Of a stretch of DNA of 23,972 nucleotides, positions 14,658 through 23,346 are shown piece by piece. The stretch's first letter is position 1; the number at the start of each line of letters is the position of its first letter. The translations under genes were made by a program, and so were the position numbers. The notes beneath the pieces are model-generated. The model was given only the letters and a program-made list of their open reading frames with translations. It was not told where the DNA came from and ran no database searches. Origin of the DNA: Corynebacterium sp. UBA2622 (lineage in GTDB: Bacteria; Actinomycetota; Actinomycetes; Mycobacteriales; Mycobacteriaceae); NCBI RefSeq assembly GCF_002339505.1, contig NZ_DDJO01000014.1, positions 33,215 to 57,186 on the forward strand, in the 5' to 3' direction.

Positions 14658-14685
14658 ACGGCCCGGGCCGGGCGTGCCCGCGTGA

Positions 14686-14691
14686 TAAGTT
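14686..14691 (+). promoter_or_regulatory. -10 box of leaderless ankyrin-gene transcript
   Basis: TAAGTT lies 7 bases before a GTG at 14699. This selects the GTG over the in-frame TTG at 14690, which overlaps the box. Confidence 0.55.
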
Positions 14692-14698
14692 GTCTGGC

Positions 14699-15142
14699 GT
14701 GAACGAGCAGCACGAAAACCCGACCACCCCCGACGAGGCCCGGGATCAGCCGGGCGCAATCCCCGACGAGCTGCAGGACTTCGCTGCGAAGCTGTTCACG
14801 CTGGCGCGCGAGGGGGATCTCACGCTGTTGCAGTACGTCGACCACGGAGTCGACGCCGACCTGGCCAACCAGGACGGGAACAGCCTGCTCATGCTCGCCG
14901 CCTACTCGGGGCACGAGGAGCTCGTCCGCGGCCTGGTGGAGCGTGGGGCGGACGTCGACAAGCCCAATGCGCGTGGCCAGTCCCCGCTGGCCGGGGTGAT
15001 CTTCAAGAAGGAGGACGCGATCGTCGACCTGCTGCTCGAGGCGGGTGCGGACCCGCGGGCGGGCCAGCCGGATGCGATCGCGACGGCGAGGATGTTCGGC
15101 CGGGATGACCTGGCCGAGAAGATGGCGGGCGACGGCAGGTGA
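14699..15142 (+). CDS. Small ankyrin-repeat protein
   Basis: The 147-residue product has a polar N-terminus of ~28 residues followed by about three ankyrin repeats. They lie at about 29-57, 58-90 (DGNSLLMLAAYSGHEELVRG) and 91-123 (ARGQSPLAGVIFKKEDAIVD), with a partial fourth. It has no signal peptide, so it is expected to be cytoplasmic and to act through protein-protein contact; the partner is unknown. Its stop overlaps the GTG of the exporter gene by four bases (GTGA), so the two are made together. A functional link to the exporter is inferred from coupling only. Confidence 0.88.
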   Translation: MNEQHENPTTPDEARDQPGAIPDELQDFAAKLFTLAREGDLTLLQYVDHGVDADLANQDGNSLLMLAAYSGHEELVRGLVERGADVDKPNARGQSPLAGVIFKKEDAIVDLLLEAGADPRAGQPDAIATARMFGRDDLAEKMAGDGR

Positions 15143-15789
15143 TCGCCCCCGGTGACCTCGCGGTCATTGTGGGCCTCAACGTCCTCGGGGCCGCAGTCCC
15201 GGGCCCGGATGTCATCCTCATCACGCGCACGGCGACGCGATCGCGCCGCCACGCGTGGGCGGCGACGGCCGGCATCCAGGTCGGGGTGCTCATGTGGTGC
15301 ACGCTCACGGTGCTGGGGGCCGCGGCGGTGCTCACGGCCTTCCCGTGGGCGATCGCCCTCGTCCAGCTGGTGGGCGGGGCGTTCCTCGTGTGGATGGGGC
15401 AGACGAACGTCCGCCTCGGGTGGCGGGAGCGCAAAGCCCCACCCGCGGGCCTCGAGGAGGCCGCCGAGCGCCTGGGCTCGGTGAGATCGAGTTTCCTGCG
15501 CGGGCTGAGCACGAACCTCTCCAACCCGAAGATCGTCGTCGCGCTCTCCGCGATGATCGCCCCGCTGCTGCCGCCGCACCCCTCCGCGGCCACCGCGGTC
15601 GTGGTGATCCTCGCGATGTGGCTGAGCCCCTTCGTGCTTTTCGGGGTGTTCTCCCAGGTCATCTCCACCGAGAGGGTGCGGCGCAGGCTGCTCGCCGCCG
15701 GCCCGGCCATCGACATCCTCTCCGGCGCGTTCTTCCTCGCGGTGGGCGCGGCCCTGCTCGTGCGCGGGGCCCTGGGGGTCGCGGGGTAG
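15139..15789 (+). CDS. LysE/RhtB-family amino-acid exporter
   Basis: The 216-residue membrane protein has the family length and marks: PGPDVILITRTA near the N-terminus (about 22-33), the basic cytoplasmic turn SRRHAWAATAGIQVG, and FLRGLSTNLSNPKI in the middle. Five to six helices are visible. Members export amino acids or their analogues by proton exchange; the substrate cannot be read from sequence. The gene starts inside the end of the ankyrin gene. It converges with rpsT, and the gap holds the rpsT terminator. Confidence 0.92.
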   Translation: MIAPGDLAVIVGLNVLGAAVPGPDVILITRTATRSRRHAWAATAGIQVGVLMWCTLTVLGAAAVLTAFPWAIALVQLVGGAFLVWMGQTNVRLGWRERKAPPAGLEEAAERLGSVRSSFLRGLSTNLSNPKIVVALSAMIAPLLPPHPSAATAVVVILAMWLSPFVLFGVFSQVISTERVRRRLLAAGPAIDILSGAFFLAVGAALLVRGALGVAG

Positions 15790-15811
15790 GGGCGGCGGCA
15801 AACGGGGCGTC

Positions 15812-15846
15812 GCAAAGCAAAAGCCCGCCCCCCGGAGGAAGCGGGC
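15812..15846 (-). terminator. Terminator of rpsT
   Basis: On the minus strand GCCCGC (15846-15841) pairs with GCGGGC (15828-15823). Up to four further pairs inside include G-U pairs. A T-rich run, ttttgctttg, follows. It starts 14 bases after the rpsT stop. It could also hinder read-through from the exporter gene, but lacks a T-run in that direction. Confidence 0.8.
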
Positions 15847-15860
15847 CGCGACGGCGCAGG

Positions 15861-16124
15861 TTAGGCCATCTTGTTGAGGGCGCGCGCCATATTGGACTTC
15901 TTGTTCGCCGCGGAGTTGCGGTGGAAGACGCCCTTGGTCACGGCCTTGTCCAGCTTGCGGGACGCGACGCGCAGCTGGGCCTCGGCAGCGGCCTTGTCAC
16001 CGGACTCGACGGCTTCGCGGAACTTGCGCATCTCGGTGCGGGTCGCGGAGCGGATGGACTTGTTGCGCAGGCGGCGCTTCTCGTTGGTGAGAACGCGCTT
16101 CTTCTGCTGCTTGATGTTTGCCAT
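15861..16124 (-). CDS. rpsT: 30S ribosomal protein S20
   Basis: The 87-residue, Lys/Arg/Ala-rich product starts MANIKQQKKRVLTNEKRR and ends with the typical HRNSAANKKSNMARALNKM. S20 binds 16S rRNA early in 30S assembly. The start ATG follows AAGAGGTG at a suitable distance. A clear terminator follows. Its opposite orientation to holA and nearness to lepA match other actinobacteria. Confidence 0.98.
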   Translation of the reverse strand: MANIKQQKKRVLTNEKRRLRNKSIRSATRTEMRKFREAVESGDKAAAEAQLRVASRKLDKAVTKGVFHRNSAANKKSNMARALNKMA

Positions 16125-16324
16125 TTTTCTACACCTCTTGAATAGGTCGAATCTGATTGTGCAGTCGACCCGGGAGGGCGTTCACGCGCCAAGCGTTTGA
16201 CAACGCGGGCCCAAGGTCCTGCTCGCGTAGCTCGGCGCACCCTGAAAATCCCGGATGCGGACAACCCAGGAAGAATAACAGGAGTTGCCGGCGCGCACCA
16301 AACCCCGCTTGTCGACGCCCCAGC
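16125..16324. other. Intergenic region between pemK-like gene and rpsT
   Basis: This 200-base gap should contain the rpsT promoter, but I cannot identify convincing -35/-10 boxes on the minus strand. A short inverted repeat, GCGTT-TGAC-AACGC (16194-16207), is present. A TTGACA on the plus strand (16197-16202) has no matching -10 and no gene to serve. No tRNA-like fold or small ORF with a good start was seen. Confidence 0.4.
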
Positions 16325-16822
16325 TCACACCCAGTCGAAGTGCTTGCGCAGCCGGTTGGCGATGCGCTCGAAGCGCCGGGCGGGCACGAAGGTGCCCCGG
16401 CGGTGGACCTCGGTCTCGGGAACCATGAGTGTCTTGTCCAGGCGTACCCAACAGGGCTCGCCGGTGTCCTCCCACTCGCCGGAGCCGATGCCGAGCCAGT
16501 GCTCGTCGCGGGCGTGCTTCTCCTCGGGGGAGATGAGCAGGCCGAGGACGTCGTGGTGCTCGCGCCCGATGACCAAGAGGGAGCGTTCCTGGGGCGGGTT
16601 CGAGGGCACTGTCACCCAGACGACTTCGCCGGGCTCGGCCTGGCCGTCCATGTCGGGGGCGTAGTAGATGCCGCGCGCCACCTTGGACGTGGGTTTGACC
16701 AGGAGTCGGGAGGCGATCTTGCGGGAACGGTCGCGCGGTGAGCTGCCGAGGCGCTCGTTGAGCAGCGCCAGGCCCTGGTCGAGCGCGCTGGAGTCGGGGC
16801 GCTTCGACCGGTGAAAGAACAT
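16325..16822 (-). CDS. PemK/MazF-like protein without a partner antitoxin
   Basis: The 165-residue protein has a basic N-terminal ~50 residues (RSSALDQG-type helix and SRKIASRLL) followed by a PemK-like beta-barrel region. The barrel is marked by EPGEVVWVTVPSNPPQERSL, the segment PCWVRLDKTLMVPETEVHR and a final basic helix. PemK/MazF toxins are ribosome-independent RNA endonucleases. This copy lies alone, divergent from lepA, with no small antitoxin gene on either side, so it may be a domesticated nuclease or a non-toxic relative. The ATG follows AAGGA six bases upstream, and it has its own promoter. Confidence 0.8.
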   Translation of the reverse strand: MFFHRSKRPDSSALDQGLALLNERLGSSPRDRSRKIASRLLVKPTSKVARGIYYAPDMDGQAEPGEVVWVTVPSNPPQERSLLVIGREHHDVLGLLISPEEKHARDEHWLGIGSGEWEDTGEPCWVRLDKTLMVPETEVHRRGTFVPARRFERIANRLRKHFDWV

Positions 16823-16872
16823 GCTGCGTCCTTGGGGCTGAGGGGACTGTCGGTGAGGTTGTGGTTGGCTTC

Positions 16873-16901
16873 ACATTACGAGCGTCGCGGGCCGCGCACA
16901 A
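16873..16901 (-). promoter_or_regulatory. Promoter of the PemK-like gene
   Basis: On the minus strand TTGTGC (16901-16896) and TAATGT (16878-16873) are separated by 17 bases. This gives a start near 16866 and a leader of ~45 bases. Confidence 0.6.
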
Positions 16902-16960
16902 GCGGTTCGGCGCACTTGTGGTGAGGGGTCAGCAAACTGGCGGTGAACCCCCAGTGCGTG

Positions 16961-16989
16961 TTTTGTCCGCCCACGTGAGGCGGTAAAGT
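16961..16989 (+). promoter_or_regulatory. Promoter of lepA
   Basis: A -10 TAAAGT (16984-16989) lies 10 bases before the ATG at 17000, so the transcript would have only a few leader bases. A weak -35 (TTTTGT, 16961-16966) is 17 bases upstream. The in-frame GTG at 16988 overlaps the -10 box and is not the start. Confidence 0.5.
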
Positions 16990-16999
16990 GGGCCAGACT

Positions 17000-18856
<1,857 letters not shown>

Positions 18857-18859
18857 ACC

Positions 18860-18900
18860 CGCCCCGCCCTAGGCGGCCATGAGGTCCGGGGAGCGGGGCG
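18860..18900. other. Inverted repeat at the lepA/HNH convergent junction
   Basis: CGCCCCGC (18860-18867) and GCGGGGCG (18893-18900) are perfect 8-base arms around 25 bases, spanning the end of the HNH frame. There is no T-run on either side. It may still shield the 3' ends of the two converging transcripts, whose stop codons are only 12 bases apart. Confidence 0.35.
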
Positions 18901-20233
18901 CATCCTCGGCATCGGGGGCGAACTCAAAGGTGAGCCCGTACTGGCGCTCCAGGTCGCGGATGCCTGCGGTGCAGGCCTCGAGGTCGCCGTCGCGGTCGTA
19001 GATGTCGCAGAGCCTGTGGCAGGCGGCGTTGAACCGGGCGACGCGGTCGCGGGTGCGGCGGGTATCGCCCACGGTTGCCGCCCACCGAGGCTTGTCGGGC
19101 ACGGTGTACTCCTTGAACATCCCGTTGCTCTCCGCGGCAGCCCAGGTGCCGTTGGCGAACAGCCAGACCACCTCGCCGGTGGAGGGGTCCGGAACGTAGA
19201 ACGCCCGCTTGTCGGTCTTGACGTTGTGGTGGTGCTGGCACAGCGAGTACAAGTTGTCGGGCGTGGTCGGGCCTCCCCGGTTGTAGGGGATGCGGTGGTC
19301 GAGCTGGCATCTTTGTGCCGGTTGGTGGCAACCGGGGTAGATGCACGTGCCGTCGCGGGCGTGGACGTAGGCGGCCATCTTCGGCGTGGGCCGGTAGCCG
19401 TTCACCCGCGAGGTGCGCACCGCCTCCAGGTCGACGGTGCGCGGCGGGTTGGCGTCGAACATGCGCTGGAGGGTGTCGAGGTCGTCGGCGTTGGCGTGGC
19501 CGAAACCGGGGATAACGACATCGCGTTACGCCTCCGCCGGGCGGTGGAGGTAGAGAACGGCCCGGACGCTGGTGGTGATGTCACCCGCCAGGAGCTTGAT
19601 GATCGTCTCGCCGAGGGTGAGGTGGTTCTCGCGGGCGATCGCTTTCACGTGCGCGCGGATGCAGGCCATGGTGGCGCTGTTGGTGGTCAGGGTGAGTTCG
19701 GCATGCCGTTCGCCGTTGACGTCCACGGGGTGGATGGAGGCGGTGGGGGCGCTCGGCGCGGTGCGTTTCGCCCGCTTGACGGGGTCGAAGTTGACCGACG
19801 CGTCGATTGTGGAGATAAGGCGGCGCAGGCTCCGCGTGATCGACCAGATGCTCGGCATCGCCTGGCCGGGCCGCGTCGGAGTGAACATGTCCACGAGCGA
19901 GTCGTCGAACAGGGCCCAGGTCTCCGGGGGACACCCCGCCGGGACTGCGCCGAGGGTGCGGTCGATGGCCGCGAGTCGGGGCACGTCCAGCAGCTTCGTC
20001 TCCGTGTGCAGCGCCCGCAGGCGGGGTAGATCGCGCAGGCGGGCGTAGCCGAAGATCCCGTTCTCCACAAAAGTCTTGCCGCGGCGGGTGAGCACCATCG
20101 TTTCGGTGATCACCTCGTCGACATCGTGGTCCAGGATGTCGTCCTCCGGGTCGGCGAACCGGCCGAAGATGAGGTACTCCCCCTCAATGATCATGTGCGC
20201 CCCGGCGGCGCGTGGGTCGGTCCGTGTATCCAT
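18869..20233 (-). pseudogene. DUF222/HNH endonuclease-type gene interrupted by an in-frame TAA
   Basis: The frame starts at an ATG at 20233, behind a strong AAGGGGGG site, and runs to an internal TAA at 19528-19526. It then continues in exactly the same frame to a stop at 18871-18869. The first ~235 residues are the DUF222 part, ending RAVLYLHRPAEA. After the stop the chain reads RDVVIPGFGHANADDLDTLQ and continues into a complete HNH domain (GTCIYPGCHQPAQRCQLDHR, then HHHN). Without the stop it would be ~454 residues, the usual size for this multicopy corynebacterial and mycobacterial family. A single base change can explain the lesion, which looks recent. An ATG at 19462 could start an HNH-only product but has no ribosome-binding site. 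Confidence 0.85.
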
Positions 20234-20261
20234 AAGTTCCCCCCTTGTGGTTACGCATACC

Positions 20262-20290
20262 AGTCTATAGAACTGGAGTTCGATAATCAA
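20262..20290 (-). promoter_or_regulatory. HNH gene promoter with an inverted repeat in its spacer
   Basis: On the minus strand TTGATT (20290-20285) and TAGACT (20267-20262) are exactly 17 bases apart, a good promoter. The spacer reads TCGAACT-CC-AGTTCTA (20283-20268), an inverted repeat with one mismatch in seven pairs. The outer bases resemble the Gram-positive LexA box CGAAC-N4-GTTCG, but the inner A..T of that box is reversed. The -35 box begins five bases from the BCCT stop codon. Confidence 0.6.
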
Positions 20291-20294
20291 CCCC

Positions 20295-22199
20295 CTACGC
20301 ATCACCCCGGTCGTCGTCACGCGGCGGGCACTTCCCCTCCCAGCCGTCCGCCCACTCGCCGGTGGCGTAGTCGTAGCCGACGGGTTCGCCCTCCTCGTTG
20401 GTGCGGCGGTACCACCCGGTGAGCTCCTCGCTGGTGGAGTCGACGTCGGTGGCGGCCCCGACGCCCCTTCCGGCGTCGGTGGGCTCAACCGCGATCTCGA
20501 AGTCGTCGCCGTACTCCTCGAGGCCGCGCACCACGGCATCCCGCACGGCGGTGGCGGCGTAGGTGCGGCGGATCGCCATCGGGTCGGTGCGCAGGTCCTT
20601 GATGAACGACACCATGAGCGCCATGATCACCAGCGAAAACGGCATGGCCGTGAGGATGGTCAGGGACTGCAGCCCGGAGAGCGCATCCTCGCCGCCGGTG
20701 AGCAGCATGACCACCGAGATGCCCATCATGAGCAACCCCCAGAACACCACGAGCAGCTTGTTCGGCTCGGGATCGCCCTTCGAGGCCATGGTGCCCATGA
20801 CCACGGAGGCGGAGTCGGCGGAGGTGATGAAGAAGATGGAGAGGATGACAATCACCAGTAGAGAGGTCGCGCCGGTGAAGGGGAGATGGTCGATCATGCT
20901 GAAGAGGACCTGCTGCGGGGAGGCCGAGCCGTCAAAGCCGGGGACGTTCTCGCGGGCGAATGTGATGGCGGTGCCGCCGAAGACGGTGAAGGCCAGGACG
21001 AGCACGGCGGTGGGAACGACGATGGTGACCAGGGTGAACTCGCGGATGGTGCGCCCGCGGGAGATGCGGGCGATGAACATGCCCACGAAGGGGGCCCAGG
21101 CGATCCACCACGCCCAGTAGAAGGCGGTCCACTGCGCCTGGAAGTCCAGGGTGTCCGTGCCCCAGGACAGGGAGCGCGACGCCATGTCGAGGAACTTGTC
21201 AAGGTAGGCCAGCGTCCCCGAGGGCAGCAGGTTGGTCAGCAGGAGCGTGGGGCCGGTGAGGAAGACGAAGACGATAGCCAGAAGAGTCAGCGTGATGTTC
21301 GCGTTGGAGAGCAGGCGGATGCCCTTGGACACCCCGGACACCGCGGAGGCGATGAACGCGGCCGTGAGTACCACGACGATCCCGAGCAGGACAGGCATGG
21401 TGGGGGAGAAGCCGCCGACGGTGGAGATGCCCTCGCCGATCTGCAGTGTTGCGATGCCGAGCGAGGCGGCCGTGCCGAAGAGGGTGGCCACGATGGCGAG
21501 GGTGTCGATGACCTTGCCCGTCGGCCCGTCGGTCTTCTTCAGCAGCGGCGCGAAGAGCGAGGAGATGAGGGAGGTGCGCCCCCGCCGGTACGAGGAGTAC
21601 GCCAGGGCGCCCCCAACGAGCGCGTAGAGCGCCCACGGGGAGAAACCCCAGTGGTAGTTCGCTTGCGCGAGTGCCTGGTGGAGGGCCTGTTCGCTGTGCG
21701 GCTCGACGGTCAGCGGGGGCGGGGAGTGGTAGAACGCCAGCGGTTCGGAGGGGCCGAAGAAAAAGATGCCCACGCCGATGCCGGCGGCGAACATCATCGC
21801 GACCCAGGAAAACAGCGAGTACTCCGGCTCCTCGTCGTCCTTGCCCAGCTTGATGGAGCCGTAGCGCGAGAACGCGATGGAGACCATCACCACGATGCAC
21901 ACGATGAGCAGGACGTTGAACAGCCAGCCGAAGTTGCGCAGCCCCCACTGCAGCGCCGCGGAGGAGAACGCGGAGACGGTGTCCGGGCTGGCCACGCCCC
22001 AAACGACGAAGGCGATGATGAGCACGGACGTCACCCCGAAGACGAGCCTGTCCACCCCGAAGCTGTAGCGCTGCTCCTCGATGCTGATCCCGGGAACGAG
22101 CCCGGGGTGCATGTTGTCGGGGTAGAGGCCGATAGTCCTGCGGGTCCGCATCGCGCGGGCCCGGTCCATCGCCCCGGCCGCCGCCTTCTTCTCCGCCAC
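20295..22199 (-). CDS. BCCT-family osmolyte/betaine-type transporter
   Basis: The product has 634 residues from GTG 22199, chosen because AAGGAG ends 7 bases upstream. In-frame ATGs at 22205 and 22217 are alternatives. Twelve membrane helices are expected. The Gly-rich TM3 segment MMFAAGIGVGIFFFGPSEPL begins near residue 134, and the Trp-rich motif WTAFYWAWWIAWAPF near 356 is the BCCT signature. The charged N-terminal ~60 residues and the acidic C-terminal ~110 residues are cytoplasmic and may sense osmotic state, as in the C. glutamicum carriers. Substrates of the family are betaine, ectoine, proline or carnitine, taken up with Na+ or H+; which applies cannot be read. The gene follows the CPBP gene closely and probably shares its promoter. 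Confidence 0.92.
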   Translation of the reverse strand: MAEKKAAAGAMDRARAMRTRRTIGLYPDNMHPGLVPGISIEEQRYSFGVDRLVFGVTSVLIIAFVVWGVASPDTVSAFSSAALQWGLRNFGWLFNVLLIVCIVVMVSIAFSRYGSIKLGKDDEEPEYSLFSWVAMMFAAGIGVGIFFFGPSEPLAFYHSPPPLTVEPHSEQALHQALAQANYHWGFSPWALYALVGGALAYSSYRRGRTSLISSLFAPLLKKTDGPTGKVIDTLAIVATLFGTAASLGIATLQIGEGISTVGGFSPTMPVLLGIVVVLTAAFIASAVSGVSKGIRLLSNANITLTLLAIVFVFLTGPTLLLTNLLPSGTLAYLDKFLDMASRSLSWGTDTLDFQAQWTAFYWAWWIAWAPFVGMFIARISRGRTIREFTLVTIVVPTAVLVLAFTVFGGTAITFARENVPGFDGSASPQQVLFSMIDHLPFTGATSLLVIVILSIFFITSADSASVVMGTMASKGDPEPNKLLVVFWGLLMMGISVVMLLTGGEDALSGLQSLTILTAMPFSLVIMALMVSFIKDLRTDPMAIRRTYAATAVRDAVVRGLEEYGDDFEIAVEPTDAGRGVGAATDVDSTSEELTGWYRRTNEEGEPVGYDYATGEWADGWEGKCPPRDDDRGDA

Positions 22200-22233
22200 G
22201 TGCATGCTCCTTCGCATGGGGTCCGTTTTCGGG

Positions 22234-23163
22234 TCACCCCCAGTTAACTCCTCCCGCGCGCTCATTTTGGCGCTTTTCGACGCCTCCACCCACGCCCCAC
22301 CCCTTGACCACGAGGGCCCAGAGAATCGCGCCCGTGAGGACAACCGTCATGGCGATGCTGAACGCGGCTGCGGCGGGGGAGATGTCGTAGCGGGTCGGGT
22401 CCGAGATCCCCAGCCCGAGACCGGTGAAGGCGAAGAAGTTGCCCACGGCGTGCAGCACCGTCGACGCCTCGATGCCCCTTGTGGCCCAGGTGAGCACCGC
22501 GGAGCAGACCGCGAAGACGAGGATGTCGGTCAGGCCGATCCAGTTGTATTCGTGGCCGGCGACAAACAGGGGGACGGCCGCACCGTAGGCGATGAGGGGC
22601 GAGCGCACCCACGTACCCACGATCTGGGGGATCGCGGCGCGGAAGATCAACTCCTCGGTCGCCGCCTGGAGCGGGACGATGAACAGGCACAGCGCGATGA
22701 ACGCCAGGCCCCGGCCGGTGACGGAGGGCGAATCGTACCGGCCCGCCGCGGCATCGATCAGGGTGGAGAAGCTGTAGCCCGCCGCGGCGATGAGCGCCGG
22801 GGCGAGGGCGTAGCGCCAGCGGAAGCGGCCCGCGACGCTGAGTAGATCACCGGGGCGGCGCCCCGATACGCGTGCGGCGAGAAGTGGAGCCGCGCACGTC
22901 ATGGCGAGCGAAATCAGCAGGAGCACGCTGGCGTCGAGGTCGGTTCCCCCGAGGTCCATGAGCGTCTCGGGCAGCCCGAGCGCCATGCCGGAAAAGCCGA
23001 GCAGAAGAAGCGTGCCGAAGGTGAACGCCACGTAGAGGACCGCCAGGGCCGCCAGCTCGACCGCGGCGCGCCACCAGGGGCGTTCCACGCGGTGGAAGGG
23101 TGCGGGGCCGCCGGTGGCCTCCCGATCCGGGTGGGCAGGTGCGGGGGATGCGGTCAGCGTCAT
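22234..23163 (-). CDS. CPBP-family intramembrane metalloprotease
   Basis: The 309-residue protein has about eight membrane helices. It carries the three motifs of the CPBP (Abi/Rce1-like) glutamic intramembrane proteases: EExxxR at 170-175 (EELIFR), FxxxH at 200-204 and HxxxN at 238-242 (HAVGN). All catalytic residues are present, so it should be active. Bacterial members cut membrane proteins or peptides, and some give self-immunity to bacteriocins. The ATG at 23163 follows a modest gaagg site. Its stop is 34 bases from the BCCT start, implying one transcript. The N-terminal ~25 residues are polar and Pro-rich. Confidence 0.9.
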   Translation of the reverse strand: MTLTASPAPAHPDREATGGPAPFHRVERPWWRAAVELAALAVLYVAFTFGTLLLLGFSGMALGLPETLMDLGGTDLDASVLLLISLAMTCAAPLLAARVSGRRPGDLLSVAGRFRWRYALAPALIAAAGYSFSTLIDAAAGRYDSPSVTGRGLAFIALCLFIVPLQAATEELIFRAAIPQIVGTWVRSPLIAYGAAVPLFVAGHEYNWIGLTDILVFAVCSAVLTWATRGIEASTVLHAVGNFFAFTGLGLGISDPTRYDISPAAAAFSIAMTVVLTGAILWALVVKGWGVGGGVEKRQNERAGGVNWG

Positions 23164-23293
23164 GGGTGGGTGCCTTCACGTGTCGTCGTGTCCCCGGCCC
23201 GCGTTGCGGGGCCAGAGGGGTGCGGGGTGCACCCGGCATCCAGTGTGGTTGACGGCGGTGTGCCCGCACATCACCCCCCGGGACGATTCCGGG

Positions 23294-23313
23294 CATCCTC
23301 CCCGGGGAGGATG
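23294..23313. promoter_or_regulatory. Perfect 20-bp palindrome, probable operator
   Basis: CATCCTCCCCGGGGAGGATG is fully self-complementary. Its right end touches the expected -35 position of the sensor kinase gene, whose -10 is at 23334-23339. This is a typical place for a dimeric regulator to act. It could equally form a cruciform or hairpin, though a palindrome with no loop is better suited to protein binding. Confidence 0.55.
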
Positions 23314-23333
23314 TGCCGCCCGTTAAGCGCCCA

Positions 23334-23339
23334 TACACT
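23334..23339 (+). promoter_or_regulatory. -10 box of leaderless sensor-kinase transcript
   Basis: TACACT lies 7 bases before the ATG at 23347, the same box and spacing as at proB. No ribosome-binding site is present. Confidence 0.6.
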
Positions 23340-23346
23340 CGGCGGC

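Larger units (their letters stand above)
23164..23346. promoter_or_regulatory. Divergent intergenic region between CPBP gene and sensor kinase
   Basis: The 183-base gap is rich in inverted repeats. They include GGCCCGC/GCGGGGCC around GTT (23196-23213), TGTG-CCCG-CACA (about 23259-23270), CCCGG-N7-CCGGG (23277-23293) and, directly next to the last, a perfect 20-bp palindrome. No convincing promoter for the CPBP gene was found on the minus strand. Transcript from the middle of the gap would carry a foldable leader of about 100 bases. Confidence 0.5.

Noticed and set aside
16197..16202. TTGACA on the plus strand as a promoter for an unannotated RNA.
   Set aside because: There is no -10-like box 16-18 bases downstream and no structure or gene follows.
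19463..19525. Separate HNH-only gene starting at ATG 19462.
   Set aside because: No ribosome-binding site or promoter precedes it, and the sequence upstream in frame continues the family alignment into the DUF222 part.
18869..20233. A frameshift as the cause of the split HNH gene.
   Set aside because: The two parts are in the same frame, separated only by one TAA, so a point mutation is sufficient.
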